Source: Prevotella aurantiaca JCM 15754
GTDB lineage: Bacteria; Bacteroidota; Bacteroidia; Bacteroidales; Bacteroidaceae
Reading direction: 5' to 3'
Assembly (NCBI RefSeq): GCF_000614025.1
Contig: NZ_BAKF01000004.1
Location: 1-64,000, forward strand
DNA length: 64,000 nucleotides
Under the pieces are notes generated by a model, which had not been told where the DNA came from, made no database searches, and worked only from the letters and a program-made list of their open reading frames with translations. A program made the position numbers and the translations under genes. Positions 1 through 8,693 of the stretch are shown piece by piece. Position 1 is the first letter of the stretch. Every line of letters begins with the position of its first letter.

Positions 1-143
1 GGTTCTTCAGGAATTTGGAGTGATAAAACAGATAAAATAAAAAAGAAACCGCTGTAAATATTGTATATTTGAAATAATAAAGCAAAATTCAATCAACAAA
101 AGAATTTTTGATAATAAAAGAAGGAAATATCAGAGTAAATAAC

Positions 144-151
144 TACATTTG
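144..151 (+). promoter_or_regulatory. Putative -7 promoter box upstream of the first barrel gene
   Basis: TACATTTG matches the Bacteroidetes -7 consensus TAnnTTTG and lies 57 bases upstream of the start codon at 209. No TTTG was found at the usual -33 distance, so only half of the promoter is supported. Bases 1-143 show no other recognisable element. Confidence 0.35.
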
Positions 152-208
152 CAGTTGTGCACTTTTGTTTAACAACGTACATGAGAAATAAAATACTAGA
201 GAAATACT

Positions 209-2521
209 ATGATTATATTACAAAATAAGATTATAATCACATTATTAGTCCTTTTGGGGATTTCGGGTGTGTGTTGTGCTCAATCCACTTTTTCATTATC
301 TGGAAAAGTCATTGATGATAAAGGAAATACTTTATCTGGAGCATATATTGATATGTTTTTATCATCCGAGACATCAGAACCTATTGCGACTGTCATATCT
401 GATAGTCTTGGAGAGTTTCATTTATTTACAGAAAAGAACATTAAACTTATTAGAGCTCAGTATATTGGCTATGACAAGGTGCTACTGAAAGCTCCTTTTG
501 CAGATTCATTAATTATTAAAATGGAATCTATGCCTTTGGAACTAAAGGAAGTAGCGATTACAGGAAAAATTCCGACTAAAATAACACCTAACGGAATTAA
601 GTTTACTCCCACTCAATTGCAAAGACAATTGCCAAATATTAGTCATTATATTTCACAATTGCCTTTTGTTGAAAAATCTGGTGATAGTTTTGTTGTCGTT
701 GGTAAAGGAAGAGCTGTCTTCTACATTGATAATCGACGAATAGAAGATTTGAAAGAGCTGAAGGAACTAAAAATGAATGAACTTCAATCGGTAGAAGTAA
801 TTCCTAATCCAGGAATAATGTACGATTCTGATATTAAAGCTGTAATAAAAATCAAAACAAAAAAGAAGCAGACTGGAATGGGCTTTGAACTAACCAGTGG
901 TATTATTCATAGTGAACGTACTGAATTATGGAATCAAGGAAATTTCTCGTACAATACTCCTACTCTTTGTTTACATACTTCATTAGTTTATGATTACGAT
1001 CCAACATTTGCACACCTTGAGATTGAACAACTAATGAGAAAAGAGCATACTTCATCAGTTTATTACAATAGTACGGAAAAACAAATATTTAGAAATCTAC
1101 GGTTTCGTAACAGCTTAATTTATACGCCTAATAAGAATAATAGCTTTGGAGTCTCTATGAGTTATGGACATTCCAATTGGACTACAGATGTAGATAATGG
1201 ATTACATTACACTGATGATATAAATAATGTGGAATATGGACAAAAATCACATTCAACAAGTCCAAATCATAAGTGGGTAGGGAACTTGTTTTACAATTAT
1301 TCTAATAAAAAAATAGAGTTCTTTTTCAATACAGATATTTACAGAGGAATTGGTTCAAGGAATATGACTTCAATTAGTTCCAATCATACAGTAGAACCAG
1401 ATGTTGATACACGTTCGGAAGATAGTAACTTCCTTTGTTATTTCCAAGCATTAGGGAGCTATAATATTTCTGAATTTATTAAATTTCAAATAGGTGCAGA
1501 CTATGCTCATACATCTGTTTTACAAGCATATAATGTTAATAGTGCTCATGCTGTTTTAAAACCATTTGACATTAAAACTTACCAACATCGTTATGCTGAG
1601 TATGCTTCTTTGAATTATGCTATTACTAACTTTGCCTTTTCTTTGGGACTTCGACACGAAACATTGTCTATAAATAGAGAAGATGATGTAAAGAAAGGAC
1701 GTAACAAACTCTTTTCAATTTCAAAACTATATCCGTCAGCATCTGTAACTATGACAAAGGGAGCTTTTCAATCTCAACTATCTTATTCTTTGAAAACAGA
1801 ATATCCCACGTATAACCAGTTACGTGCAGGGTTGAGTTATAGTTCTCCTTATCTGTATGAAAGTGGTAATCCTGATTTGTGTCCAGAAACACGACATGAA
1901 TTATCCTTTCTTGGGAAGTTTTTGAATAGCTCACTGATGCTCAATTATACGGCGATTCGTGATGAAATTATTCAGGTTCCTACGCTTTATTCTGATAATA
2001 TAATGTTATATAGACCAGAAAACACAGGAATAAACAAATATCTTTCATTGTCGGTTGGGCAGCAAATAAATTGGGGAGATATTATAGAAAGTTCATTAAA
2101 AGTGAGCTATCATTCTCAATGGTTGAATGTTGCAGGTTTTACAAAAAAGAGAGGTGACGGTTATATTTTTAGTGCAAACAATGCAATCAACATAAATAAA
2201 AATATTCAATGTTTTGTAAATGGTTCCTATCAAAGTGCAAGCGAAAATGGATTATTCAAAATCCCACAGGCATGGAATGTGGATTTGGCATTAAATTTAT
2301 CTTTTCTATCAGATCGTCTCAACATCTATCTTGAATGTACAGATATTTTTTCAACTCTACATGCAAAACGAGGTTGTTACGGAAACAATATCTCTATGGA
2401 TTATAATAGAAACTATCAAACTCGTACATTCACAATACAGGTTTCATATAACTTACCTAACATTATCAATGGTAAGAGATATAAAGGTAATACAACTAAT
2501 AGTGAAATTCAGCGTCTTTAA
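209..2521 (+). CDS. TonB-receptor-like outer membrane beta-barrel protein
   Basis: The 770-residue product starts with a signal peptide (about residues 1-24, ending near GVCCAQ). A carboxypeptidase-regulatory-like beta-sandwich (about 28-110, with the typical GxVxDxxGxxLxGA pattern) follows. A plug-like segment covers about 115-215, and the rest is a long stretch rich in alternating aromatic and polar residues, as in the outer membrane beta-barrel family related to TonB-dependent receptors. No TonB box was recognised. The gene sits 19 bases upstream of a broken C39-peptidase exporter remnant. In Bacteroidales, barrels of this type occur in peptide-export loci, so a role as the outer-membrane exit or receptor for a secreted peptide is an inference from context. 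Its substrate cannot be told from the sequence. Confidence 0.8.
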   Translation: MIILQNKIIITLLVLLGISGVCCAQSTFSLSGKVIDDKGNTLSGAYIDMFLSSETSEPIATVISDSLGEFHLFTEKNIKLIRAQYIGYDKVLLKAPFADSLIIKMESMPLELKEVAITGKIPTKITPNGIKFTPTQLQRQLPNISHYISQLPFVEKSGDSFVVVGKGRAVFYIDNRRIEDLKELKELKMNELQSVEVIPNPGIMYDSDIKAVIKIKTKKKQTGMGFELTSGIIHSERTELWNQGNFSYNTPTLCLHTSLVYDYDPTFAHLEIEQLMRKEHTSSVYYNSTEKQIFRNLRFRNSLIYTPNKNNSFGVSMSYGHSNWTTDVDNGLHYTDDINNVEYGQKSHSTSPNHKWVGNLFYNYSNKKIEFFFNTDIYRGIGSRNMTSISSNHTVEPDVDTRSEDSNFLCYFQALGSYNISEFIKFQIGADYAHTSVLQAYNVNSAHAVLKPFDIKTYQHRYAEYASLNYAITNFAFSLGLRHETLSINREDDVKKGRNKLFSISKLYPSASVTMTKGAFQSQLSYSLKTEYPTYNQLRAGLSYSSPYLYESGNPDLCPETRHELSFLGKFLNSSLMLNYTAIRDEIIQVPTLYSDNIMLYRPENTGINKYLSLSVGQQINWGDIIESSLKVSYHSQWLNVAGFTKKRGDGYIFSANNAININKNIQCFVNGSYQSASENGLFKIPQAWNVDLALNLSFLSDRLNIYLECTDIFSTLHAKRGCYGNNISMDYNRNYQTRTFTIQVSYNLPNIINGKRYKGNTTNSEIQRL

Positions 2522-2540
2522 AAACTTATTGCAGATACGA

Positions 2541-2734
2541 ATGAAGATAATCAGACAACGTAATGCAATGAATTGTGGTCCATCTTATTTAGCAATGATT
2601 GGAGAATATTATGGAAGAACAGTACAACAAGAGCTGTTACATCATTATTGTTCGCTTGGTAAAAATGGTGTTCTCTTCTTGGTATTAGTAAAGCAGTAGA
2701 GAACATTGGTTTGAAAACAATTGGAGGTCGATAG
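2541..2734 (+). pseudogene. Remnant of C39-peptidase bacteriocin/peptide ABC exporter (truncated and frameshifted)
   Basis: The first 50 or so residues match the N-terminus of the C39 cysteine peptidase domain that heads double-glycine peptide exporters. It begins MKIIRQRNAMNCGPSYLAMI, with the oxyanion glutamine and the catalytic cysteine in the NCGP motif. The intact reading frame stops at 2699. Adding one T in the run near 2671 restores SLLGISKAVENIGLKTIGGR, the expected continuation, up to a stop at 2732-2734. Everything after that (the rest of the peptidase, the membrane domain and the ATPase) is missing. The piece was probably cotranscribed with the barrel gene just upstream. The single-base loss may be a sequence error, but the truncation is not explained by it. 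Confidence 0.75.
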
Positions 2735-2804
2735 AGTTCTTATTTTTTTCATAATTCTAAACCTACTAAATTTTAGATTTAGTTGCAAATGTTTTCCGTT
2801 ATAC

Positions 2805-2835
2805 TTGCTTTATTAAGATATTATTTCTATTTTTG
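2805..2835 (+). promoter_or_regulatory. Bacteroidetes-type promoter for the lipoprotein gene at 2935
   Basis: TTG at 2805-2807 and TATTTTTG at 2828-2835 are separated by 20 bases, fitting the -33/-7 pair used by the Bacteroidetes primary sigma factor. The predicted transcript would have a leader of roughly 90 bases. Confidence 0.5.
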
Positions 2836-2934
2836 CATACCAATAGTTGTACTATCGTATATCTTTGGTAGCTAAACCATTATGAAACGTTTAATCTTTT
2901 ATATTCGATATTCTAACTTTAACCTTTAAAAAGT

Positions 2935-3852
2935 ATGACGTTTAGAAGAAAAGCTTATGTACCCCAGTTGGTATTTTTATTGAGATGTATTGGAATTTTA
3001 ATTTTGTTTGTAGCAATAGTGTTTTACTTCGCATCTTGTAACCGCGCACAAGCCTCTCATGTATCAAAACAAAAGGAGGTAAAGAAAAATGTACATGTAG
3101 ATGCAAATCATCCTTTATGTAAGTTCTTTGCGTATGGTCTACCAAAAGATGCTTATCCAGTGGCATTTTATGGCGAAGATAGCATTCCGTATAACGAATT
3201 GGACGATGCTCGAAAACGCGTATTTCTTAACAAAAGTTGTCTTGTTAATGGCATTCAAGACTTCGGCTCTTTTTACTTCTTCATTCAACCTATTGCAGGT
3301 TCAGAAGACGAGTATACTTCTTTTTATAACCTTTGGATGTATAACGAAGCTACAAAGAAAATCAGCAAGATATTCTCACACCATATAGGGAAATACTCTG
3401 AAATGCAGATAGATGCAGTATATTGGAATTACGATATACAAAGCAAAGATGAAACATACAAAACATCATCGGGTAGCAATGGAGTAATGCATAAGAAAAC
3501 CGCAACGCCTGTAGTTGTTATATCCGCGAGAAATATACCGATGACCCCACACCCCATTTTTCTTACAGTTATTCTGAACCCTTTAACCAATAACGTAAAG
3601 GTGATAGAAGAGAAGTTTATCAGCTTTATGAGCGTAAACGATAGTGGTCTGCCTGTTGCAGAGCAAGAGCTTACGAGGAAAGTTATACTTACTACAACAA
3701 CAAAGTCATCTTCTACGGATATCCCTGCACCTAATGATGCAGACTTTGCTGTTAGAAATATTCTTTATCCTTCTTTAAATGCTTATTCAACGACAGGGAA
3801 TCTCATCGGAACAATAAGTCTTCCACATGAGGAGATTGATGTAATACGATGA
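2935..3852 (+). CDS. Hypothetical lipoprotein
   Basis: The protein has 305 residues and I do not recognise its family. The N-terminus has basic residues and a hydrophobic segment (about 12-33) ending in FASC, a plausible lipobox with Cys35 as the lipidated residue, so it is probably anchored in the cell envelope. The remainder contains short beta-rich stretches with no catalytic motif that I can identify. The gene stands alone with its own promoter upstream and a strong hairpin terminator at 3931-3958, and it is convergent with ettA. A function is not inferred. Confidence 0.6.
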   Translation: MTFRRKAYVPQLVFLLRCIGILILFVAIVFYFASCNRAQASHVSKQKEVKKNVHVDANHPLCKFFAYGLPKDAYPVAFYGEDSIPYNELDDARKRVFLNKSCLVNGIQDFGSFYFFIQPIAGSEDEYTSFYNLWMYNEATKKISKIFSHHIGKYSEMQIDAVYWNYDIQSKDETYKTSSGSNGVMHKKTATPVVVISARNIPMTPHPIFLTVILNPLTNNVKVIEEKFISFMSVNDSGLPVAEQELTRKVILTTTTKSSSTDIPAPNDADFAVRNILYPSLNAYSTTGNLIGTISLPHEEIDVIR

Positions 3853-3930
3853 AAGCAGATATAATAGGCATCTTTAAAATCTGTAATATGTGATAAGTTT
3901 AGTTTAATGCACAATTATAAAGATAAAAAA

Positions 3931-3958
3931 GGTGAGCAAAACGTATGCTTTGCTCACC
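3931..3958. terminator. Bidirectional rho-independent terminator
   Basis: A perfect 10-bp stem (GGTGAGCAAA / TTTGCTCACC) with an 8-base loop has an A-run before it and a T-run after it. It lies between the converging lipoprotein gene and ettA and can end transcription from both sides. Confidence 0.85.
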
Positions 3959-3993
3959 TTTTTCTTTTTCATAAGTTTTGCTACGGAAGCCGA

Positions 3994-5691
3994 TTAGTCT
4001 TCCATCAACTTACGATAACGACCTTTCTTAATATCTTCGTTGCCAAGGCGGCGTGCCTTGTTTATTTCGTATTCAGAGTAAGTTCCTTCAAAGAAGAATA
4101 CTTCGCCGTTGCCTTCGAAAGCAAGGATGTGCGTACAGATACGGTCTAAGAACCAACGGTCGTGGCTAATAACAACAGCGCAACCTGCAAAAGCTTCCAA
4201 ACCTTCTTCCAATGCACGCAATGTATTTACGTCAATATCGTTGGTAGGTTCGTCGAGTAAAAGTACGTTTCCTTCTTGTTTCAATGCCAAAGCCAGCTGC
4301 AAACGGTTGCGCTCACCACCCGAAAGAACTCCACAAAGTTTGCTTTGGTCGGTTCCAGAGAAGTTGAAACGAGAGATATAGGCACGTGCATTGACATCGC
4401 GTCCACCCATTCTTATGTTTTCGTTGCCTTGTGCAATAACGTCGTAAACCGATTTATTAGGATCTATATCCTTATGTTGCTGGTCTACGTAAGCAAGTTT
4501 TACGGTTTCGCCCACTTCGAAATTGCCATTGTCTGCTGTCTCCAAGCCCATGATAAGGCGGAAAAGTGTAGTTTTACCTGCACCATTTGGACCAATCACG
4601 CCCACAATGCCGTTAGGAGGAAGCATGAAGTTGAGGTCGTTGAAAAGAACTTTCTCGCCGAAAGCCTTCTGCACGTGTTGAGCTTCGATAACCTTATTAC
4701 CCAATCTTGGACCATTAGGAATAAAGATTTCGAGCTTCTCTTCACGTTCTTTCTGCTCTTGGTTCAGCATTTGTTCGTATGAATTCAAACGAGCCTTACC
4801 TTTTGCTTGGCGAGCTTTTGGTGCAAGGCGAACCCATTCCAATTCGCGTTCGAGTGTCTTTCTACGCTTAGAAGCTGTCTTTTCTTCTTGCTCCATACGC
4901 TTTGTTTTTTGGTCGAGCCAAGAAGAGTAGTTACCCTTCCATGGAATACCTTCTCCACGATCAAGCTCAAGAATCCATTCGCTTACATCGTCGAGGAAGT
5001 AACGGTCGTGAGTAACGGCAATAACTGTTCCTTCGTATTGTTGCAAATGTTGCTCCAGCCAGTCGATGCTTTCAGCGTCCAAGTGGTTGGTAGGTTCGTC
5101 GAGCAATAATACGTCAGGCTTTTGAAGCAATAAGCGGCAAAGTGCTACACGGCGGCGTTCACCACCAGAAAGATGAGTAACAGGAAGGTCGCCAGCAGGG
5201 CAACGCAAGGCTGCCATAGCACGTTCGAGCTTTGAATCCATGTTCCAAGCATCGGTAGAATCTATAATATCCTGCACTTCGGCTTGGCGTTTCATCAGTT
5301 TATCCATCTTGTCTGGGTCGCCATAATATTCTTCCAAACCGAATTTTACATTGATTTCGTCGTATTCGCGGAGTGCATCGTAAACATGCTGCACACCTTC
5401 TTGTACGTTTTCCTTAACAGTTTTCTCTTCGTTGAGTGGTGGATCCTGTGGAAGGTAGCCAACAGAATAGCCTGGGCTGAATACAACTTCGCCAGATGTT
5501 GGTTGCTCAATGCCCGCAATAATCTTCATTAATGTGGACTTACCAGCACCATTCAAACCGATGATACCTATCTTGGCACCATAGAAGAACGAGAGGTAAA
5601 TGTTCTTCAGAATTTGTTTTTGGTTTTGTGGGATAATCTTTGAAACTCCCACCATTGAGAAGATAATCTTCTTGTCGTCTACTGTTGCCAT
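3994..5691 (-). CDS. ettA: Energy-dependent translational throttle protein EttA (ABC-F ATPase)
   Basis: This 565-residue ABC-F protein has two ATP-binding cassettes and no membrane domain. The first Walker A is GLNGAGKST at residues 45-53, with signature LSGGERRRVALCRLL. The second cassette has GPNGAGKTT and LSGGERNRLQLALAL. Both Walker B regions read LLLDEPTN, and a charged linker of about 80 residues separates the cassettes, as expected for EttA. The family binds the ribosomal E site and gates the first elongation step according to ATP level. The length and the C-terminal NKARRLG segment fit EttA rather than Uup or antibiotic-resistance ABC-F proteins. The ATG at 5691 is the only sensible start. 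Confidence 0.95.
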   Translation of the reverse strand: MATVDDKKIIFSMVGVSKIIPQNQKQILKNIYLSFFYGAKIGIIGLNGAGKSTLMKIIAGIEQPTSGEVVFSPGYSVGYLPQDPPLNEEKTVKENVQEGVQHVYDALREYDEINVKFGLEEYYGDPDKMDKLMKRQAEVQDIIDSTDAWNMDSKLERAMAALRCPAGDLPVTHLSGGERRRVALCRLLLQKPDVLLLDEPTNHLDAESIDWLEQHLQQYEGTVIAVTHDRYFLDDVSEWILELDRGEGIPWKGNYSSWLDQKTKRMEQEEKTASKRRKTLERELEWVRLAPKARQAKGKARLNSYEQMLNQEQKEREEKLEIFIPNGPRLGNKVIEAQHVQKAFGEKVLFNDLNFMLPPNGIVGVIGPNGAGKTTLFRLIMGLETADNGNFEVGETVKLAYVDQQHKDIDPNKSVYDVIAQGNENIRMGGRDVNARAYISRFNFSGTDQSKLCGVLSGGERNRLQLALALKQEGNVLLLDEPTNDIDVNTLRALEEGLEAFAGCAVVISHDRWFLDRICTHILAFEGNGEVFFFEGTYSEYEINKARRLGNEDIKKGRYRKLMED

Positions 5692-5770
5692 GTATTTTTT
5701 ATTGTTGTTGATTTGTTATCTTTAGGGTGTTTAAGGTTGAATAAGATGTTTTTATTCCCTTAATATAAAA

Positions 5771-5785
5771 AAGGTGTAACACCTT
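5771..5785 (-). terminator. Short terminator hairpin after lptB
   Basis: AAGGTG and CACCTT form a small stem. On the minus strand it is followed by a run of T (plus-strand A-run 5767-5772), consistent with termination just past the lptB stop at 5805. Confidence 0.5.
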
Positions 5786-5804
5786 CATCTTTATTTTTAT
5801 TGCA

Positions 5805-6668
5805 CTATATAGAAAGGTTTACACTTTCATTATTGTTGTGTTCTTCTTCTGCTTCTTCTTTTGCTCGCTTACGTTCGTCCAAAACTTGGAAGTCTTTCTT
5901 TTGTAGAACGAAGTCTGTTCCGAGATACTTTTCTTTCACGATTTTGTTAGCAGCTAATTCTTCGGGCGTACCTTTAAATAGTATTTGTCCTTCGAAGAGT
6001 AAGTAAGCGCGGTCGGTAATGTTTAGTGTTTCGTGCACGTTGTGGTCGGTAATGAGAATGCCGATGTTGCGGAATTTCAATCGCCAAACAATGTGTTGAA
6101 TGTCTTCTACCGCAATTGGGTCGACTCCTGCAAATGGTTCGTCGAGCATAATAAACTTTGGGTCTATTGCTAAGCAACGTGCTATTTCGCATCTGCGTCG
6201 TTCTCCTCCTGAAAGACGGTCGCCAAGATTTTTGCGTACCTTTTCGAGTCGGAACTCTCTGATAAGGCTTTCCATCTTTTCTATGCGTTGTTCTTTGCTG
6301 AGCTTTGTCATTTCTAAGACGCTCATTATATTGTCTTCGACGCTCATTTTGCGGAATACACTTGCTTCCTGTGGTAGGTAGCCAATGCCTGTTTTGGCAC
6401 GTTTGTAGACAGGAAAGTTTGTTATTTCCAGGTCGTCGATGTAAACGTGTCCTTCGTTTGGAACCACCAAACCAGTTGTCATGTAGAACGATGTTGTTTT
6501 GCCAGCACCATTTGGTCCTAACAATCCTACAATCTCTCCTTGTCGCACGTTTATGCTTACTCCATTTGCTACGGTACGTTTTCCGTATCGTTTCACGAGT
6601 CCTTCTGTGCGAAGAAGGCTGCTTTTATCGCTTTCGGGTTCGATGATTTTGTTTTCTGTGTCGAGCAT
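5805..6668 (-). CDS. lptB: LPS export ABC transporter ATP-binding protein LptB
   Basis: The 287-residue ATPase carries Walker A GLLGPNGAGKTT, signature LSGGERRRCEIARCLA and Walker B FIMLDEPFAGVDPIA. The exact FAGVDP sequence after Walker B is typical of LptB, the cytoplasmic motor that extracts lipopolysaccharide from the inner membrane together with LptF and LptG. The C-terminal 40 residues are a charged extension beyond the usual 240-residue length. The partners are not in this window. A -7 box (CAAAAGTA on the plus strand at 6691-6698) lies just upstream, back to back with the promoter of the MlaE-type gene. Confidence 0.93.
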   Translation of the reverse strand: MLDTENKIIEPESDKSSLLRTEGLVKRYGKRTVANGVSINVRQGEIVGLLGPNGAGKTTSFYMTTGLVVPNEGHVYIDDLEITNFPVYKRAKTGIGYLPQEASVFRKMSVEDNIMSVLEMTKLSKEQRIEKMESLIREFRLEKVRKNLGDRLSGGERRRCEIARCLAIDPKFIMLDEPFAGVDPIAVEDIQHIVWRLKFRNIGILITDHNVHETLNITDRAYLLFEGQILFKGTPEELAANKIVKEKYLGTDFVLQKKDFQVLDERKRAKEEAEEEHNNNESVNLSI

Positions 6669-6690
6669 TTGATATTTTGTTTCTGTGTTG

Positions 6691-6698
6691 CAAAAGTA
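6691..6698 (-). promoter_or_regulatory. Putative -7 box for lptB
   Basis: Read on the minus strand this is TACTTTTG, matching TAnnTTTG. The start codon lies 22 bases downstream. A clear -33 element was not found. Confidence 0.4.
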
Positions 6699-6747
6699 GT
6701 AAAATAAATGCTAATATCAGTGATATTGATTAAAACAATGGCTTATA

Positions 6748-6780
6748 TTGCAGTTTTTTAGCGGATTTTGGTTACTTTTG
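6748..6780 (+). promoter_or_regulatory. Promoter of the MlaE/MlaF operon
   Basis: TTG at 6748-6750 and TACTTTTG at 6773-6780 are 22 bases apart. Transcription would start near 6787, which rules out a start codon at 6768 and supports the ATG at 6807. Confidence 0.55.
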
Positions 6781-6806
6781 CATTCGCATTTAATAAACAA
6801 ACAACC

Positions 6807-7553
6807 ATGCTTATATTTAACTGGCTTACAATTTTTGGTAGATACTTGCTCTTGATGGGGCGTACATTCAGTCGTCCTGAACGTTTTCGTATGTTTTTTA
6901 AACGGTATGTAAAGGAGATGTCGCAGCTTGGTGTCGATTCTATTGGCATTGTTTTGCTTATTTCTTTCTTTATTGGAGCTGTTATTTGCATACAGATAAA
7001 GTTGAACGTTCAGAGTCCGTGGATGCCTCTTTGGGTTTCGGGATACGTTACGCGTGAAATTATGTTGCTCGAGTTTTCTTCGAGTATTATGTGTCTTATA
7101 CTTGCTGGAAAGGTTGGTTCGAACATTGCTTCGGAGTTGGGAACAATGCGTGTTACGCAGCAGATTGATGCCTTAGAGATTATGGGTATTAATTCTGCAA
7201 GTTACTTGATTTTGCCGAAGATTGTGGGACTCATTACTATTATGCCTTTCTTGGTTATCTTTTCTGCTGCGATGGGTATTGTGGGCGCTTATGCGACTGC
7301 TTTTTTTGCTCATATTATTACGCCTGTTGATTTGACTTCGGGTTTGCAGCACGATTTTAACCCTTGGTTTATGTACATGAGTATTATGAAGAGTCTTTTC
7401 TTTGCCTTTATTATTGCGAGTGTATCGTCGTTTTTTGGCTACACTGTGAAAGGCGGCTCGGTGGAGGTGGGTACATCGTCTACGAATGCTGTGGTAAGTT
7501 CGAGCGTGCTGATTTTGTTCAGCGACGTGTTCCTAACTCAGCTTTTAAGCTAA
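6807..7553 (+). CDS. mlaE: MlaE-family ABC transporter permease
   Basis: This integral membrane protein of 248 residues belongs to the MlaE (DUF140) permease family, shown by the conserved ELGTMRVTQQIDALEIMGI segment and five or so hydrophobic segments. In Gram-negative bacteria MlaE forms the inner-membrane channel of the MCE lipid transport complex, which moves phospholipids between membranes. The start was placed at the ATG at 6807, because the promoter -7 box overlaps the upstream in-frame codons. The ATPase partner follows 33 bases downstream. The MCE-domain subunit (MlaD) that usually follows is not seen here, so the complex is probably completed from elsewhere. Confidence 0.88.
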   Translation: MLIFNWLTIFGRYLLLMGRTFSRPERFRMFFKRYVKEMSQLGVDSIGIVLLISFFIGAVICIQIKLNVQSPWMPLWVSGYVTREIMLLEFSSSIMCLILAGKVGSNIASELGTMRVTQQIDALEIMGINSASYLILPKIVGLITIMPFLVIFSAAMGIVGAYATAFFAHIITPVDLTSGLQHDFNPWFMYMSIMKSLFFAFIIASVSSFFGYTVKGGSVEVGTSSTNAVVSSSVLILFSDVFLTQLLS

Positions 7554-7586
7554 CTCAACACTTTTTCTAAACAGGCTTAAAACAAA

Positions 7587-8354
7587 ATGATAGAAGTTAA
7601 AAACTTATATAAATCGTTTGGAGACAAGGAAGTTCTTCGCGATATTAACACGAAGTTTGAAGGTGGTAAGATAAATCTTATTATCGGTCAGAGTGGTGCT
7701 GGAAAGACGGTTCTGCTGCAATGTTTGGTTGGACTGATGAATCCTACGAAGGGCGAAGTGCTGTACGACGACCGAGACTTTGTTGCGATGGGTAAGAAGG
7801 AGAAGATAATGATGCGCAGGGAGATGGGAATGATTTTCCAAGGTTCTGCGTTGTTCGACTCGCTCACTGTGTTTGAAAATGTTCGTTTTCCGCTTGATAT
7901 GTTTTCGGATATGACGCTGAAAGAGCGTGATGCACAGGCTCAAAAGTGTATTGATCGTGTGAATTTGACGGGTGCTGAGGGTAAGTTTCCTGGTGAAATA
8001 TCGGGAGGTATGCAGAAGCGTGTGGCGATTGCGCGGGCGATTGTGATGAATCCGAAGTATTTGTTTTGCGACGAACCTAACTCGGGGTTGGACCCTAAGA
8101 CGTCGTTGCTTATTGACGAGCTTTTGGCGGATATTACGAAGGAGTTTGATATTACGACTATTATCAATACTCACGACATGAATTCTGTGATGGGTATTGG
8201 CGACAACATTGTGTTTATTGCTGACGGAAGAGCGGAATGGAAGGGTAATAAGGAAACGGTGATGTCGTCTAACAATAAGAAACTGAACGACCTTGTGTTT
8301 GCTTCTGAATTGTTCAAGAAGGTGAAGAAGGTTGAAAACGATATGATAAAATAG
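7587..8354 (+). CDS. mlaF: MlaF-type ABC transporter ATP-binding protein
   Basis: The 255-residue ATPase has Walker A GQSGAGKT (residues ~33-40), signature ISGGMQKRVAIARAIV and Walker B YLFCDEPNSGLDP. The GGMQKR form of the signature and the NSGLDP after Walker B are typical of the ATPase of MCE-type lipid transporters. It follows the permease gene by 33 bases and is closed by the hairpin at 8388-8430. No MlaD, MlaB or MlaC gene follows. Confidence 0.88.
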   Translation: MIEVKNLYKSFGDKEVLRDINTKFEGGKINLIIGQSGAGKTVLLQCLVGLMNPTKGEVLYDDRDFVAMGKKEKIMMRREMGMIFQGSALFDSLTVFENVRFPLDMFSDMTLKERDAQAQKCIDRVNLTGAEGKFPGEISGGMQKRVAIARAIVMNPKYLFCDEPNSGLDPKTSLLIDELLADITKEFDITTIINTHDMNSVMGIGDNIVFIADGRAEWKGNKETVMSSNNKKLNDLVFASELFKKVKKVENDMIK

Positions 8355-8387
8355 TTGCAATCGATAGCTACCTTGTGGTATGCTTCG

Positions 8388-8430
8388 AAAAAGCTCCTAA
8401 GCTTAATGCGATAAGCTTAGGAGCTTTTTT
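8388..8430 (+). terminator. Strong rho-independent terminator after the MlaE/MlaF operon
   Basis: An 18-bp near-perfect stem (AAAAAGCTCCTAAGCTTA paired with its complement at 8412-8430) with a 6-base loop ends in six T. It is the first of three hairpins in a 280-bp convergent gap. Confidence 0.85.
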
Positions 8431-8497
8431 CGGTTTGCTCGGTGCCTTCTTTTGGATTACTCAACAGCTTTTTATCGATTGCTCAATTACTTTCTTC

Positions 8498-8561
8498 AAA
8501 AAGCTCGCCAGCTTTCTTTAAAAAGCTCGCGAGCTTTTTAAAGAAAGCTGGCGAGCTTTTT
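8498..8561. repeat. Perfect 64-bp palindrome
   Basis: Two 32-bp arms are exact reverse complements with no loop. Each arm itself contains two imperfect copies of an AAAAAGCTCGCNAGCTTT motif, so the structure can fold either as one long hairpin or as a cruciform with nested stems. It ends in a T-run and lies between the converging mlaF-type and lipoprotein genes. It may act as a second terminator. Its length and perfection are unusual. The remainder of the gap 8431-8693 shows only the hairpin at 8630-8662. Confidence 0.9.
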
Positions 8562-8629
8562 TCTGTTTACTCGGTAGGTTTCTGTTGCTTGTTCGGTTTC
8601 TATTGTTCAAATGGTTTTTATAAACAATA

Positions 8630-8662
8630 ATGCCGTTTATCCATTTCGAGGATAAACGGCAT
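8630..8662. terminator. Hairpin between convergent genes
   Basis: A perfect 13-bp stem (ATGCCGTTTATCC / GGATAAACGGCAT) with a 7-base loop lies 31 bases past the stop of the lipoprotein gene at 8694. T-runs are weak on both sides, so the terminator role is likely but not certain. Confidence 0.65.
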
Positions 8663-8693
8663 CGTTGTTTTGTTGCTGTTTATGTGGGTTGCC

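Noticed and set aside
1-57. Short open frame running in from the left edge (ends ...KKKPL)
   Set aside because: Only 18 codons are visible and no family is recognisable. It could be the end of a gene or chance.
7605-8360. A 251-codon open frame antisense to the mlaF-type gene
   Set aside because: It mirrors the coding frame of a clear ATPase, is rich in Arg and His and has no homology. It is a product of codon usage on the sense strand.
8442-8630. Small open frame across the 64-bp palindrome
   Set aside because: Its translation simply reflects the palindrome and T-rich DNA. It has no start context or family.
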